64,000 nt of DNA from Tubiluchus corallicola. Lineage: Eukaryota; Priapulida; Priapulimorpha; Priapulimorphida; Tubiluchidae. The position numbers and the translations under genes are program-made. A model generated the notes under the pieces. That model did no database searches. It was not told the origin of the DNA and was given only the letters and a program-made list of their open reading frames with translations. The stretch lies in contig JAQGDQ010000912.1 in the NCBI GenBank assembly GCA_030141605.1, forward strand, positions 1-64,000. Reading direction: 5' to 3'. Position 1 is the first letter of the stretch; each line of letters begins with the position of its first letter. Shown here piece by piece: positions 1-52,500 of the stretch.

Positions 1-1292
1 TGCTTATTCACTTGGAAAAATTTCACAAAAGGCATGCTTTTGGCATAATGATTTTTTCAAAGCAGCATAAAATTGTAAATTGCATTCTAAAATTTTGTGC
101 ACATAACAGAGTCAATAAAAAGACTCTATATGTGTCAACACATTGGTCGACATTTGCATTTGATGAACAGAAACTAATGTATTGGAAAAACACTATTCAG
201 CTTTTGCAGCAAAAAGAAGGTCCTAAGTCCTGATATGATACACATCATGATACTAACCTCACGATACAATAATAATACACACAAGTTAATGTTTGCAGGC
301 TTTATAAAACTAGATGAAGCTGTCGATAATAAATGCTAAGCAAATTTACCAGTCAACTGTTTTAGAGTGCTAAATGCTAAATTAACTCAACAAACGCTTT
401 TGATTTTTATTTATTACTTACGTAATGTCTTGGCTATTGTTTGTATTGTAAGCCATAAGAAAAGCAAAACATATCAATATTGTTACGAAGGCAGATTATG
501 ACCAACCCCCTAATGTTAGTAATGGGTATGGTTGAGAAGCCCAGTAATGCAAATGTACCTGTATAAAACAGAATGCACGCCGTAATTTGACGATTCCAAC
601 CTGGCCTTTCTGTCTGTAAGGGTAAATGCTGTAGGTTTGCTGATTTTTATACAAAAGTCTGTTCACATGTCATGGAGCTACTGGTTGTGCATTAAAGTTT
701 ATTTTACATTCGTATTCTTTTTACTTTTCTTGTCTGCTGTAAAGTATTTCATAACTTGTATGCCGCTCTATACATCCTGAGATGGATCCGTTACAATATT
801 TTACATTTAAAACTTGCTTGAACATGTTCTGATTCACTTTACCATTTCAGGTAAACAACGTGATTAGTGTACTGCACATTAAACACCTTGTATATTCAAC
901 CGCTTTGGCTGCTAGCAGTGCCTGTATCAAGTCAACTACTGCTCACTACACTGACTGAAACGTACATGTACCTGCAGTACACTCCACAGTTTGAATCACT
1001 TCAAATCATTTTTATCAGCATGTGGTGCTAATTTTCTTAATATCATGGACTCAAATTAACATGGTACAAGTGCACTTTGGTGTTACGTATCGTAATACAA
1101 GATATCACGATGCACTGATACATCGATGTATCGTTACAAGGCCTAAAAACTGGATAAAATTCATAGAACATCCTACACAAACATACAAGAGCAAGTAAAT
1201 AAATAAATAAGCAAAGTTGCAGAAAATTACCAACACTTTTCTATTAACACAACCCTTTTTGTGAGACATCATTTAATTACAGTATTAATTAC
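1..1292. other. Intron sequence of gene M, no recognised feature
   Basis: AT-rich sequence following the M23 donor. I see no coding similarity, tRNA or clear transposon end here, and the short open frame at 12-233 has no domain signal. Confidence 0.5.
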
Positions 1293-42455
<41,163 letters not shown>

Positions 42456-42894
42456 TTCTCTTGATGTCTCTTTATTAAATACGACAATGTAGGCTTAGTA
42501 GACACGTATTTATTTTCTAAGATACTTTGTATGTCTAGTTCAGGATTAGTGAAAGCATCTCCTATATGCATCTATGACAATGGAACAAATCGATATTTCT
42601 TTGTGTTTCTTCTGCTGTCACATTGATTAACTGTTTTAGACTGCAGAAAGGAGAATAGCGTTTGTTGCATAATTAAAACTCAAGTGCAAGGACAACGGTC
42701 ATAGCAGTGCAAGGACAACGGTGAAGGCAAGGTGCATTTATGTACTACATGCATTAACGCATTTATGAATAGGGTAGATACTTCGATTAAAAAAGATTAC
42801 TATGCATGGTGTTTTTTCGTTTAGTAAACATGAAAAATTTTGAATGCAGCATATGATTAGGACGCTATGCACTTGTAGTACTTTGAGTCCATTA

Positions 42895-42985
42895 TACGTA
42901 GTAGTAGTAGTAGTAGCAGTAGCAGCAGCAGTAGCAGCAGTTGTAGTAGTAGAGCAGGGGGTAGTGGGTGGTAGTAATAGTAGCA
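42895..42985. repeat. (GTA/GCA)n trinucleotide tract
   Basis: GTAGTAGTAG and GCAGTAGCAG blocks about 440 bp upstream of the gene M start. Confidence 0.9.
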
Positions 42986-43143
42986 GATTATTAATAAACG
43001 AAAGTTAGTGTGAATTTTACTGGTACTTTATACGCATTACTACATGTTCATATGTAGCAAGGTTGCAATTCCTGTATATGACGAGCATCTGCTTATACAC
43101 GAGTGCGGCGTTGAAGATACCGGTTGTTCAAATTACGTTAATG

Positions 43144-43240
43144 ACACCGGTTCTCGTCTGATCACCGAAGTTAAGCGACGTAGAAGCGGGTTAGTACTTG
43201 GATGGGTGACCGACTAGGAATACCAGGTGGTGGAGGTTTG
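43144..43240 (+). ncRNA. 5S rRNA-derived sequence (5'-truncated; pseudogene or SINE head)
   Basis: ACACCGGTTCTCGTCTGATC, ACCGAAGTTAAGCGACGTAG, TTAGTACTTGGATGGGTGAC and AATACCAGG match metazoan 5S rRNA from about nucleotide 26 to near the 3' end, including the internal RNA polymerase III promoter. The first 25 nt of 5S are replaced by unrelated sequence (with a partial GCGGCGTTGAAGATACCGG at 43105), and the 3' side runs into a TAAG/TAGG tail. This is the layout of a 5S-derived SINE or a 5S pseudogene. Confidence 0.75.
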
Positions 43241-43255
43241 CAGGATGCCCACACT

Positions 43256-43305
43256 CTAAGTAAGTAAGTAGGTAAGTAGGTAAGTAGGTAAGTAAGTAAG
43301 TAGGT
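43256..43305. repeat. (TAAG/TAGG)n tail
   Basis: About twelve tetranucleotides directly 3' of the 5S-derived sequence; the same motif mixture as the long microsatellite at 20147. Confidence 0.9.
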
Positions 43306-43893
43306 ATTTTTTTAAATGCCAAAAGATGAAAGCTACAAGTACATGAATGTTTTAATCATAAAATGTTTCATACTTATTTTGTCAGCTTCACCTTAAACTT
43401 ATTGATGTATAGTTATAATTTAAAACACAGAGCATCTAAACTCTAAAGTAAACTCTTTCATTACTGATGAGACACAAATATGTACGAAGTAAGTGGTAAA
43501 GTTCCACCTCGTTGTAGGTCCCGTCATTGTCTTATTTCCAATATCCATCTGTTTGTTTAACGTTCTTTCGCACACTAAAACTCATAGAAATGTGATCTGT
43601 GTCCTTCTTCTTTATTTCTTAGTTCCATTCGCTAATTCTTTAGGAAGGCTATATCTAATTTTAAGTTTACTTTAAATTGCTACTACACCAATCTGCCTTT
43701 GTCTTTTCTCAAATACTCCTTTAAAGGACCTTGCATTAATTTCGCGTGTGAAAGAAAATTTAGCAATCTAGAGAGTAGTCTCAGTAAAGAGAATCGGTAA
43801 AATGTTAAAAATGTATGAAGTTCGGTAATTAAAGGATGTTATATGATTAATGGTTTCATAAGTGAATATGTCATATATCTAGAAATGAAGCCA

Positions 43894-44335
43894 GACTGCT
43901 GAGCACGAGATTAAGGTGCGGCAGTCACGTGATGCCTTTGCCACTAAGATTCCTCATACAGAAGTAGCTCTTCTAGGCCGCCAAGCTGGCTCCAGTAGAA
44001 TGCCTATTTCCCCAGCACATGCGCCCCAGTAGAATGCCCATTTTCCCCGCACATGCGCTCCAGTAGAGTGCCCATCCAGTCGAGTGCCTATTTCCCCCGC
44101 GCATGCGCTGTCAGACTGGCACCTCGAAGAAGCCAGCAAGTCAGAGAGAGTTAGTTAAGATCAGATCAGGGCCAGGGATCTCAGGAAGAGGAGGCATAGA
44201 TCAAAGGGGGCTTGCAATAGCTATGACATGTGTACTCTTATGTAATATATTATTGTGAAATAAACGTGTTAATTGTCATGAATCCAGATCTTATAGCTTT
44301 GTCACCACCTCACGCCAATAAACAGCTACTGTCAC
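43894..44335 (+). mobile_element. Possible solo LTR
   Basis: About 440 bp, richer in GC than its flanks, with TGCTGAGCACGAGATTAAGG at the start, CCAGTAGAATGCCCAT-type short repeats, an AATAAA signal (44260) followed by TCTTATAGCTTTGTCACCAC, and an ending CTACTGTCACA. This resembles the U3-R-U5 layout of an LTR. No target duplication, primer-binding site or internal proteins were seen. Confidence 0.3.
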
Positions 44336-44811
44336 ATCAATAAGTACTACCACTATGCAAAACAGCATATAAACTTTACCGTCTCTGTTTGCCCGTCCTA
44401 GCTAAATCAATTCAACGCGTTCGCTTACAGGAATGCATTCTAAAAGTAAAAGCCAGTATGCTCGTTCTTGTGACTTTAAGCCTCTGGACATGTGGATTGA
44501 AAGTTTTACTTATTTTCCAGTCAAGCCTTTGAAACTAAACTGGGCAGCAGAACTGGAATTACCATAATCGTTCCTTTTTTGTCAATTACTAAAAAGCGGT
44601 TGCTCAAAAAACGTTTTTGTAGAAAAGTTTAGATAATGTTCATGTACGCTGTCAAAACAAGCGCAAAACATACTCACTTTCGGTTGCGTACTTTAGACCA
44701 TAATTATTGTTCAGCAATGATGTTGTTCAGTTTAATATTGAATTCGTTTAAGGGCTAAATTCTCACGTAGATAGCCAACCTTAAAAGTAATACTCCACAA
44801 ACTACAATGTT

Positions 44812-44818
44812 GTTATCG

Positions 44819-44858
<40 letters not shown>

Positions 44859-44860
44859 CT
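44812..44860. repeat. (TTG)n microsatellite
   Basis: About 14 GTT triplets. Confidence 0.95.
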
Positions 44861-45129
44861 TTATCGCTCAGTATTAAATGTGTATGAAATTAACAGTTTA
44901 TTACATGATTATGTTGTTTCCCAGAGCAAAAAAACCAAGATTAAAATATGCGCTTGTTATCATTATGGCAACATCATAATGATCTTTACAAAGACAAAAA
45001 ATGTGGGTTCTTTCGACCAGTATGAAAGCGACGAGGAAAATAAAATCGACTTGAACAAGTTAAATCATAACGTTATAATGTAATGCGAACCAATACGTGA
45101 TAAACATGAACGCTCCAGATCTGCTTTCC

Positions 45130-45745
45130 TATCGTGAAAAGTACCCGCCAGTGTGAGGTATTTGAAGATATGAATTTTTCTCGACCTAATTTTAAGCTTG
45201 CCTTCAGGAATGTCAGTGCTGCACTCATAATGATAATTTTGCTCGTAGTTTATTTAATGAGACACTTTATAAGTTTTGGAGAAAGATTAAAACTCGTTGT
45301 AATAATAATATTCCGCTCCCTGACAAAATTGATGATGCGCATGGTGGAGAAAATATTTGTAAACTCTCGAGGAGGCATTACGAGCCAAATAATTCAGTGT
45401 CAAATAATAACTTAAATAGTGATTGCGAACAGGTAGATATTCCAGCTGGTGGTGAACCTGTGTGTGTAATGAGTCAGAAATTATAAGCTCTGTTAGATCT
45501 CTTAAACGACATAAGACATATGGGCTTGATAGTATTGCTGCTGAACATGTGATTTTTGCTAGCTATAGAATTTATGTATTGTTGTCTCTGTTGTTCACTG
45601 CTATGTTTAACCACGTATATGCACCTGCTGTTATTACTGACTATGTAATTGTACCTGTTATCATAAACAAGAGTCTTGATATAACGGATAGCGATAATTT
45701 CATACCAATAGCTATATCTACAGTGTTTAGTAAAATCATTTAAGT
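45130..45745 (+). pseudogene. Non-LTR retrotransposon fragment (N-terminal RT region)
   Basis: Two frames. Upstream, ARSLFNETLYKFWRKIK and LPDKIDDAHGGENIC resemble the pre-RT region. Then EIISSVRSLKRHKTYGLDSI, LFTAMFNHVYAPA, VIVPVIINKSLDITDSDNF and IPIAISTVFSKII correspond to the I-x-x-L...K..GLD.I....LF..........P..KN.....NYRPI block. Truncated before motif A and interrupted by frame changes. Confidence 0.75.
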
Positions 45746-45842
45746 GGGTCGGTTTACTTAGACGAACACTTGCTAGTATCACTGTGCATTCGAAAAGGTA
45801 TATGGCACTGAATTATATATATATTTTCATATTCATGTTTTA

Positions 45843-46670
45843 TAGGTTTTACATGTCAAATGTAGACCTGCGTTAATTCAAATGTAGATTTAGGTAATTC
45901 AAATGTGTCTTGGTAACTCAAATGTAGATTTAGGTAATTCAAATGTGTCTTGGTAACTCAAATGTAGACTTTGGTAGTTCAAATGTGTTAACAATGGTTT
46001 TCAAGAAATCTTAAGCGCTTTTGGTAAGTCAAATGTAGACACATGTCAAGTCAAATGTGACGTTGGTATCTCAAATGTGGATAGGTGGTAAAGTTTAAGG
46101 ATGTTAAAATTTAATCTTCTTTAATTTCAATTCAATAATTGCTTTTAAGTTAAAATAACAACGTTATAGGTTCACTAATATTCTGCAAACTTTACATACC
46201 ATTGGAACTGTTAGAGAAAACAATATATTCTTAAAATAAACAATGTTTCTTGGAAGAAACTAATTCATTAATGCACTTCAAAAACTAACTAGTGATTAAC
46301 TGTTCATTGGGAAGCGGGAACCGATTTATTCTTTTCTGCCGACATTTTTTATAAAACGTTGACAAATAAAATGTAGAATTGGTGTATATAAATAGTCCAT
46401 ACAAATAGTTGCAAATTAATTAAATAATATAGAAATTGATGCTGCCGATAGCACCATGACCATAAAATATAATTTTAATTTGGTTTTATCTTTTTGTAAT
46501 TTACACTTAAATGAGTTAATTACTGATTTGTTCAAAGCACCGCATCTACATTTGACTTACCTAAGTCACATTTGAGTTACCAAAACACATTCGAAATTCC
46601 TATGCCTACATTTGACTTACCTAAGTCACATTTGAACTTTCCTGTGTCTACATTTGACGTGTAAAACCTA
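45843..46670. mobile_element. Fold-back MITE of the TAGGTTTTAC family, copy 3
   Basis: 828 bp, ends TAGGTTTTACATGTCAAATG and its complement GTAAAACCTA. Longest copy, in the intergenic region, inverted relative to copy 2, with arms of CAAATGT blocks and an AT-rich core. The TA duplication is clear only on the left. Confidence 0.85.
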
Positions 46671-49414
46671 TTTAGCACACCACAGGCAGTTACTGAACAC
46701 CGATTCTATATAAGTGCTACATAATGAACAGGTATTACACAACAAGAAGTTGCTTGAATATAAGCGTTATGCAAATACATGTAATTAATAATGACCATAT
46801 AGATATGAGGTTAATAGGGCTACTAACACACCACAAGTAAATGTGTAACCATTCATTACATAAGCAACCATAAATTCACAATAGAGAAGGGGGAACAGAA
46901 CTATCAGCCTCGGGAGTCGTAAAGTGTTGATACGCCCTTGGTCACATCCCTAATTGTTCTCTATTCATAATTTTTAGATTGTAGATTTGATACATTTTTG
47001 ATATTTTTAGCCACAAAAGGCTCTCTTTTACTAGATTGTACAAATAACGTTCGGTCGTAGATGTCTATCTCAAATCATTCGTTCATGTAAAACTAGAATA
47101 TTCTAATAATAACGTTCACATTTTAGATATTTTGTCACATTCAAGACTAAATAGTTGTTGGCATGTAGGGTTGAAAAGTTACTTTGAGGGTGAGTATGTT
47201 TACCTGTTGCCTGTTATCCTGCCCTGAAATTATTCCTGTGCAAGTCATGCAAGAGTGAATTTTTGTGATGGAGTGCTTATTGTTTGTATTAATAATGCGT
47301 CTTTTGTGTATTGCAAATTTTGCATTGGCGTTGCGCAATTTTATGTTTGGTTTTGTTCAAAGACAGAAGCTGGTTCACATCGTTTACCATGCTCTTCTGT
47401 AGGTAAGTATACAGGTTAAAATATTATGGAAGTCTTTAAATTGAGTTTCATGGTTTAAATTATTATTCATCTTGCCACTTTTATCCATACATGACAAGAC
47501 GGCAAGAAACGTTGTTGAAATGTTTTGCTTAATTTGCTTGTAGGTGAATTTCATGTTGAACAGTGAGTTTCAGTTCTGGGTTCAAGCCCTGCAGCTGCGA
47601 ATATTTTACATCCAAATCAACAGTTTGTCAAGCGTTTTATTAAATTCTATTTTATTTGTAAACAAAGTAGTTAGACTATTGTTAAGTTTGTGGCACACCA
47701 AGCTCTGCTTACTGTTATATCACCAATGGATTTTAATTTACGACACATAACTGTAGTAGTTATCAGTTAGAAAATGCATATGATATTTTTGCAAGGTCTA
47801 GAAATGCAATTTGCAAGATGCAAAGACCTTCGCAAGATGTAGAAAAAGTCTTTGATAGGAAACCAACAGGTAATATGGCTAGAGACTGCATCGAACACTT
47901 AGAATGCAATGATTTTAATTTTTTAAACGCAGCACAACTGCAATCAATTCTAAATTACATTGTAACGTGTTAATTTGAAAGAAATTGTACTGCTCATATA
48001 TTTTATCAGAAACATTAGGCCCATTAATTCTCTTTACTATCGTTACGTTGTTTTTATTACTAATCGTGTAAATAATCCAAACTATTAACACTTTTTATGA
48101 ATTACAATGTAAAGTATATTCGAAATAAAATGATGTTAATAATAATACAAATACATACATGTTTTTGTTCTTTAAGTTGTGCATCGTTAATGTCTGCCTT
48201 AAATTAGGTCGACACAAATATTGTATTTTTGTTTGTGCATGTCGCTTTAACTTAAGGTATTGTATTTTCTTGCTTGGTCTACAGAAATCAATGTTTTCCA
48301 ATGGATTACTACATTGGTCAGCAGTCATCAATGTTTCTATTGTCTTTAAACAATAGAATGATTTGAGACAGGTGTTCTTGGACACAGCGTATTTTCCTTA
48401 GGGGCCATTGTGCGGACAATGGTATCTATGACAAAGTCAATATGTTTGTTATCTTCAAGGAGTAAAGGCACAATGCATGTTGCTTTCCTACTGCATATTC
48501 TCGTGGATGGCATCGTATACATAGCTTTGTTATTTTGCTCTGCCATTACAGAATAATTCAACGAGACTTAAAGTGCTTCAAGCAGCAATGATGTTGTTGA
48601 ACTGGCTGAAACTGATTTTGCATTTTGCAATTTTTCACATTGGAAAATGTAAGTTGACGTACTTTTGTCCTATTAGACGTTTTAACTTTCTGTATAAGCG
48701 TGTTTGGTTCGTGCATTGGAATTGGCCTGTGATTTGTGAAGTATTCTGATGCGCTACCAAGCAACTGAGAGTGTCAGGGTCTTGAAATATCAGCATCAAT
48801 AAATTAGGTAGATATTGTGTTATTTTTTGGGAAACTGAAATTTAACCATCAATAGTCGTATCTTGGACATGTTGCACACGAATACAACATAGCAAATATG
48901 TCAAAAGCGAATATATTATCAGTATTAGCAGAACTTTTAAAAGTAATCAGGCACTTTCAGGCACTGATCTGCTCAATTAGTAAATTATAATTTTGTTGTA
49001 ATTTGATTTTCCTTTGCATAAATTTGGCTTGTCATACTGTCCACAAAGAGGAATTATCATTATACGTACGTATATACGTATACTTATATATATATATATA
49101 TATAACATGTTACTTGATCTATATATATATATATATACCAAATAACCAGTAATGCAGTTTTGTTTTTGTATGTGGATAAATTTCGATAAAGCTGTAAATA
49201 CAATTATGCACCCTGTTTTTAATTATCAAAACTTTTCTTTAATTAATACATTAGCATTCATAACTAGCATACTTAATTTTTAACATTGTGTTATTAAGCA
49301 AATAATTTTACTCTTTATTCTCTTATTAAATTATATCTTGCATAAAATTTACAGTAATTATTAAACAAATGCTTGATAAAGTATATATGAATAAAAGAAG
49401 AGGATTTTTTGCAG
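46671..49414. other. Upstream region of gene P; first exon not identified
   Basis: AT-rich. It must contain, or lie downstream of, the signal-peptide exon of gene P, which has to end in phase 1. Candidates such as the ATG at 48159 (MFLFFKLCIVNV, possible gtcgac donor) or at 47294 (MRLLCIANFALAL, no phase-1 donor) are not convincing. A (TA)n hairpin-like tract lies at about 49068-49138. Confidence 0.4.
49068..49138. repeat. (TA)n tract with inverted layout
   Basis: Two TA runs separated by AACATGTTACTTGATC; can form a hairpin. Confidence 0.8.
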
Positions 49415-49539
49415 CGAAGCTGATCCCGTGTAAATCATCGGACAGCTTCAAGGTGGTTTTTCCAAGCAAAGGCACGACAGATTATATCAAGCCCTTACGT
49501 GGCATTAACGTAGATTTCTCGGCGTTCACATTCTGTGAG
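49415..49539 (+). CDS. Exon P2: N-terminal strand region of pentraxin-like domain
   Basis: 125 bp, phase 1 in and phase 0 out. It encodes KLIPCKSSDSFKVVFPSKG, TTDYIKPLRG and ends FSAFTFCE. Homologous to M2. The acceptor is ttttttgcag. The donor gtaaat is directly fused to a 22-bp tandem array (see 49541). Confidence 0.87.
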
Positions 49540-52500
49540 GTAAATAAATGTGAAGATCACTTTAAATAAATGTGAAGATCACTTTAAATAAATGTGAAGA
49601 TCACTTTAAATAAATGTGAAGATCACTTTAAATAAATGTGAAGATCACTTTTTTTAATGAGCAGAAACTACAAATTTGGTCTACTACTTTTGAGTTAAGC
49701 CTTTTCACAGTTTCAGCGATTGATGATGATCGTGAAAAGGCCAAAGGTTAAGCACACCAGACAACATATTTGCGTACACTTGCTTCACAGCCCACACTAT
49801 TGTAATAGTAACTGTTTTAGCAGCTAGCTAGATCCTTACTTAGTTCATTTTTTCTTGTTCCCAAGCAAGATCCTGCTAGTAAATCATTCTACGCACAGAC
49901 TAATGGATAGTTAAATAAAGTGATCATAAAACAACTGAAGTTACTGAACTGACATGGCAGACAGCTATGCTTTACACACGTCACGTGACGGTTGTAGTTT
50001 AAAGACGCGTTGCAGTGGTACGCTTAACCTTTGACCTACAGCAACCTTGATTTTCTCAAGGTTATGTTTTTCAATGCATAGCCTGCACCTCAACTTCAAT
50101 GTGGATTATCTCAGCTTAGAAATAACATAGAGCGATGAACTTGGTATAAAAATGATCCTCAGGAAATGGAGATTCAGGATATGTGAATAACTAGAAAAGC
50201 TTAATGCCGACTTATGGACATATTTTTTTGCCATGCAAGCACACATTTGTGCTAGAGGGAAAGAGACAGTTAATCATAATATGTACATCTTTGTTTGAAA
50301 TAACATCTCACTTTGTTTCAACAGAAAATGATGTATTGTAGTAGTATGTTGCTGTGGTAATGTAATTTGTTCACATGTAGTAAATAAAACATTAACAGAC
50401 ATGATTAATTATCATTCTGTTAGTTGTCATTATTAACTGTGCGTATCATTCTGTGATTATCCCTGCACTTCATGCTTTTTCAGATAGCACTCAGACACTT
50501 CATATGCTTGAAACCCCTTCTAATACACGTGGTGTGGTCTTAAATGTAACTTTACAACCTGTCAGTTTGTGATCTGTGTGGCTTTGTGCACCTCTCATTG
50601 CTTTTGTTTGAGTCACATCACTAAAATACGTTTTCCATGTTTCTTTATTAGTAATTAGTTACAAACCATTCTGTTTGCTTGTTTCAGACTCCGAAAGGGC
50701 GTCTACTTTATTCTGTCCCAGCGGTTGAATGCGTGAAACAGCAAAAACAGATTTAATCACCATTAAATTCTGAAGACAACACTTTCTTACAAATATCACA
50801 CTTATAATGGCACACCAAGATTTTGATACCGTTATAATAATTGAGCATGCTTGCGCTATGTATTATTTAGCTATGTACACAAGACAATTTAGTGTATTCT
50901 TTCTTAATTAATCTGATTATAATTTTCAATTTCAGTGGGTTCTCACCTATAACGGGTTTTCTCGGGGAGCATTGGTGTCATACGCTGTAGAGGGCACTGA
51001 CAATGCCATTCTTTTGTTTATGGACACTAATAATCAGCTGGAGTTTTCAGTAAATCAAATGTAAGATGATTTACCTTTACAAAAACACTGCATAATATAA
51101 TATAGCGATGAAGTTGACAGTGCCGATGATGTAGCCAAGTTTTGTCCTGTAAATTTTGATCAATTAACAACGTTAATTGAAAGGAGATTAAAGGTTAAAA
51201 TGTAATTTTTATTAAGATTATACTCATTTTATCTCGTCTATCTCATGGCTTTATTGCACAATTTGCTATTTGATGTCTTTTTAGGCTTTAATTGAGTACA
51301 TTTAAACCTTTGACACTGCTAAAACGTTTCTTGCTTCATTATTTTCAATTATTTTTTGTAGTCAATTAATTCAGAAAAAAAAGATATTTTGTTAATTAAA
51401 AACTACTTTGTTGCTGCGTGCACACCTCAAATTTCAGAGTCATTGTTACTTGGGCAAAACCTCTACCGGACGGAAGTTTCCACCATCTGTGTGTAACATA
51501 CAACAATGGTGAATATGCATTGTATGTTGATGGAGAGTTATTTAATAGTGCTAATTCTGGTAAGTATGATATTATCCATGTTATAATCTTTTTTGTCAAG
51601 AAATCTGATAGTTGTACGTTAATGCATTGTCATTGAAATTACAAAAATGGCCATCGGCAGGTAAATAAAGAATTATATTGTAATTAAGAACAACACAATT
51701 TTATTACAATTTTTACTTTAAAAAGTTAAAATCATGTCAAACGTTTTGACTGAGCTACTACTGTCATCATCAGTGGTAAATTTACAAACATAAAACCAGT
51801 TTATATACGCAAATCACCCGATGATGGCAGTAGCAGTCTGTCGAAACGTTTCACATGATTTTAACGTTTTAAAGTAAAAGTTTTAATAAAGTTGTGTTGT
51901 TTTTAATTATAAATGTTTTTCAGTGCCTGTAATAAAAATTGACTTGCATTATATTGTATTCCTTAAAAAATATATAATAACGTGGCCCTTGTGCTTTATT
52001 TTTCCATTTCTAGAAGCAGACACTATCGTTAGCGGAGGTAGCTTGATTATTGGACAAGACCAGGACAGTGTGGGCGGTGACTTTGTCTCAGGTCAAAGTT
52101 TTATGGGGGAAATCACTGACGTTATAATGACCACGCATGTTTTAACTGCAACCGACGTTGGTAAGATTGATAAGTTACTTAAAAAACAAAAAACGGGTTT
52201 GTGGTATAAAAAGTAGTACATATGTTTCGAATTTTGACGCAAGCAGGCCTGTTATTGAAAAGGATTTTCTAAGTGCATTCTAAAATGAATAGTTGGATAG
52301 ATGAATAGATCAATGAATGCATAAAAACTTGATATCTATAAATAACCTCAAAAGAAATTTGAAAAATGAAATCATCCTTTAATCAATTTGACTAATTTGG
52401 CTGCCGATGTCGAGATTATCGTGGCTGGCTATGTCTGTACTGCGCGTCACTTCATACTGTTACCATCGCATCTCTGTATTCTCCTTCAACAATTCTTTTC

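Noticed and set aside
43144-43240. Functional 5S rRNA gene
   Set aside because: The first 25 or so nucleotides of 5S rRNA are replaced, so a normal helix I cannot form.
47294-47403. Signal-peptide-like start (MRLLCIANFALAL) as exon 1 of gene P
   Set aside because: No donor in phase 1, which P2 requires. The strong gtaagt at 47404 follows a stop codon in this frame.
48159-48210. MFLFFKLCIVNV start as exon 1 of gene P
   Set aside because: The phase would fit, but the donor gtcgac is poor and there is no similarity to the gene M signal peptide. Left unassigned.
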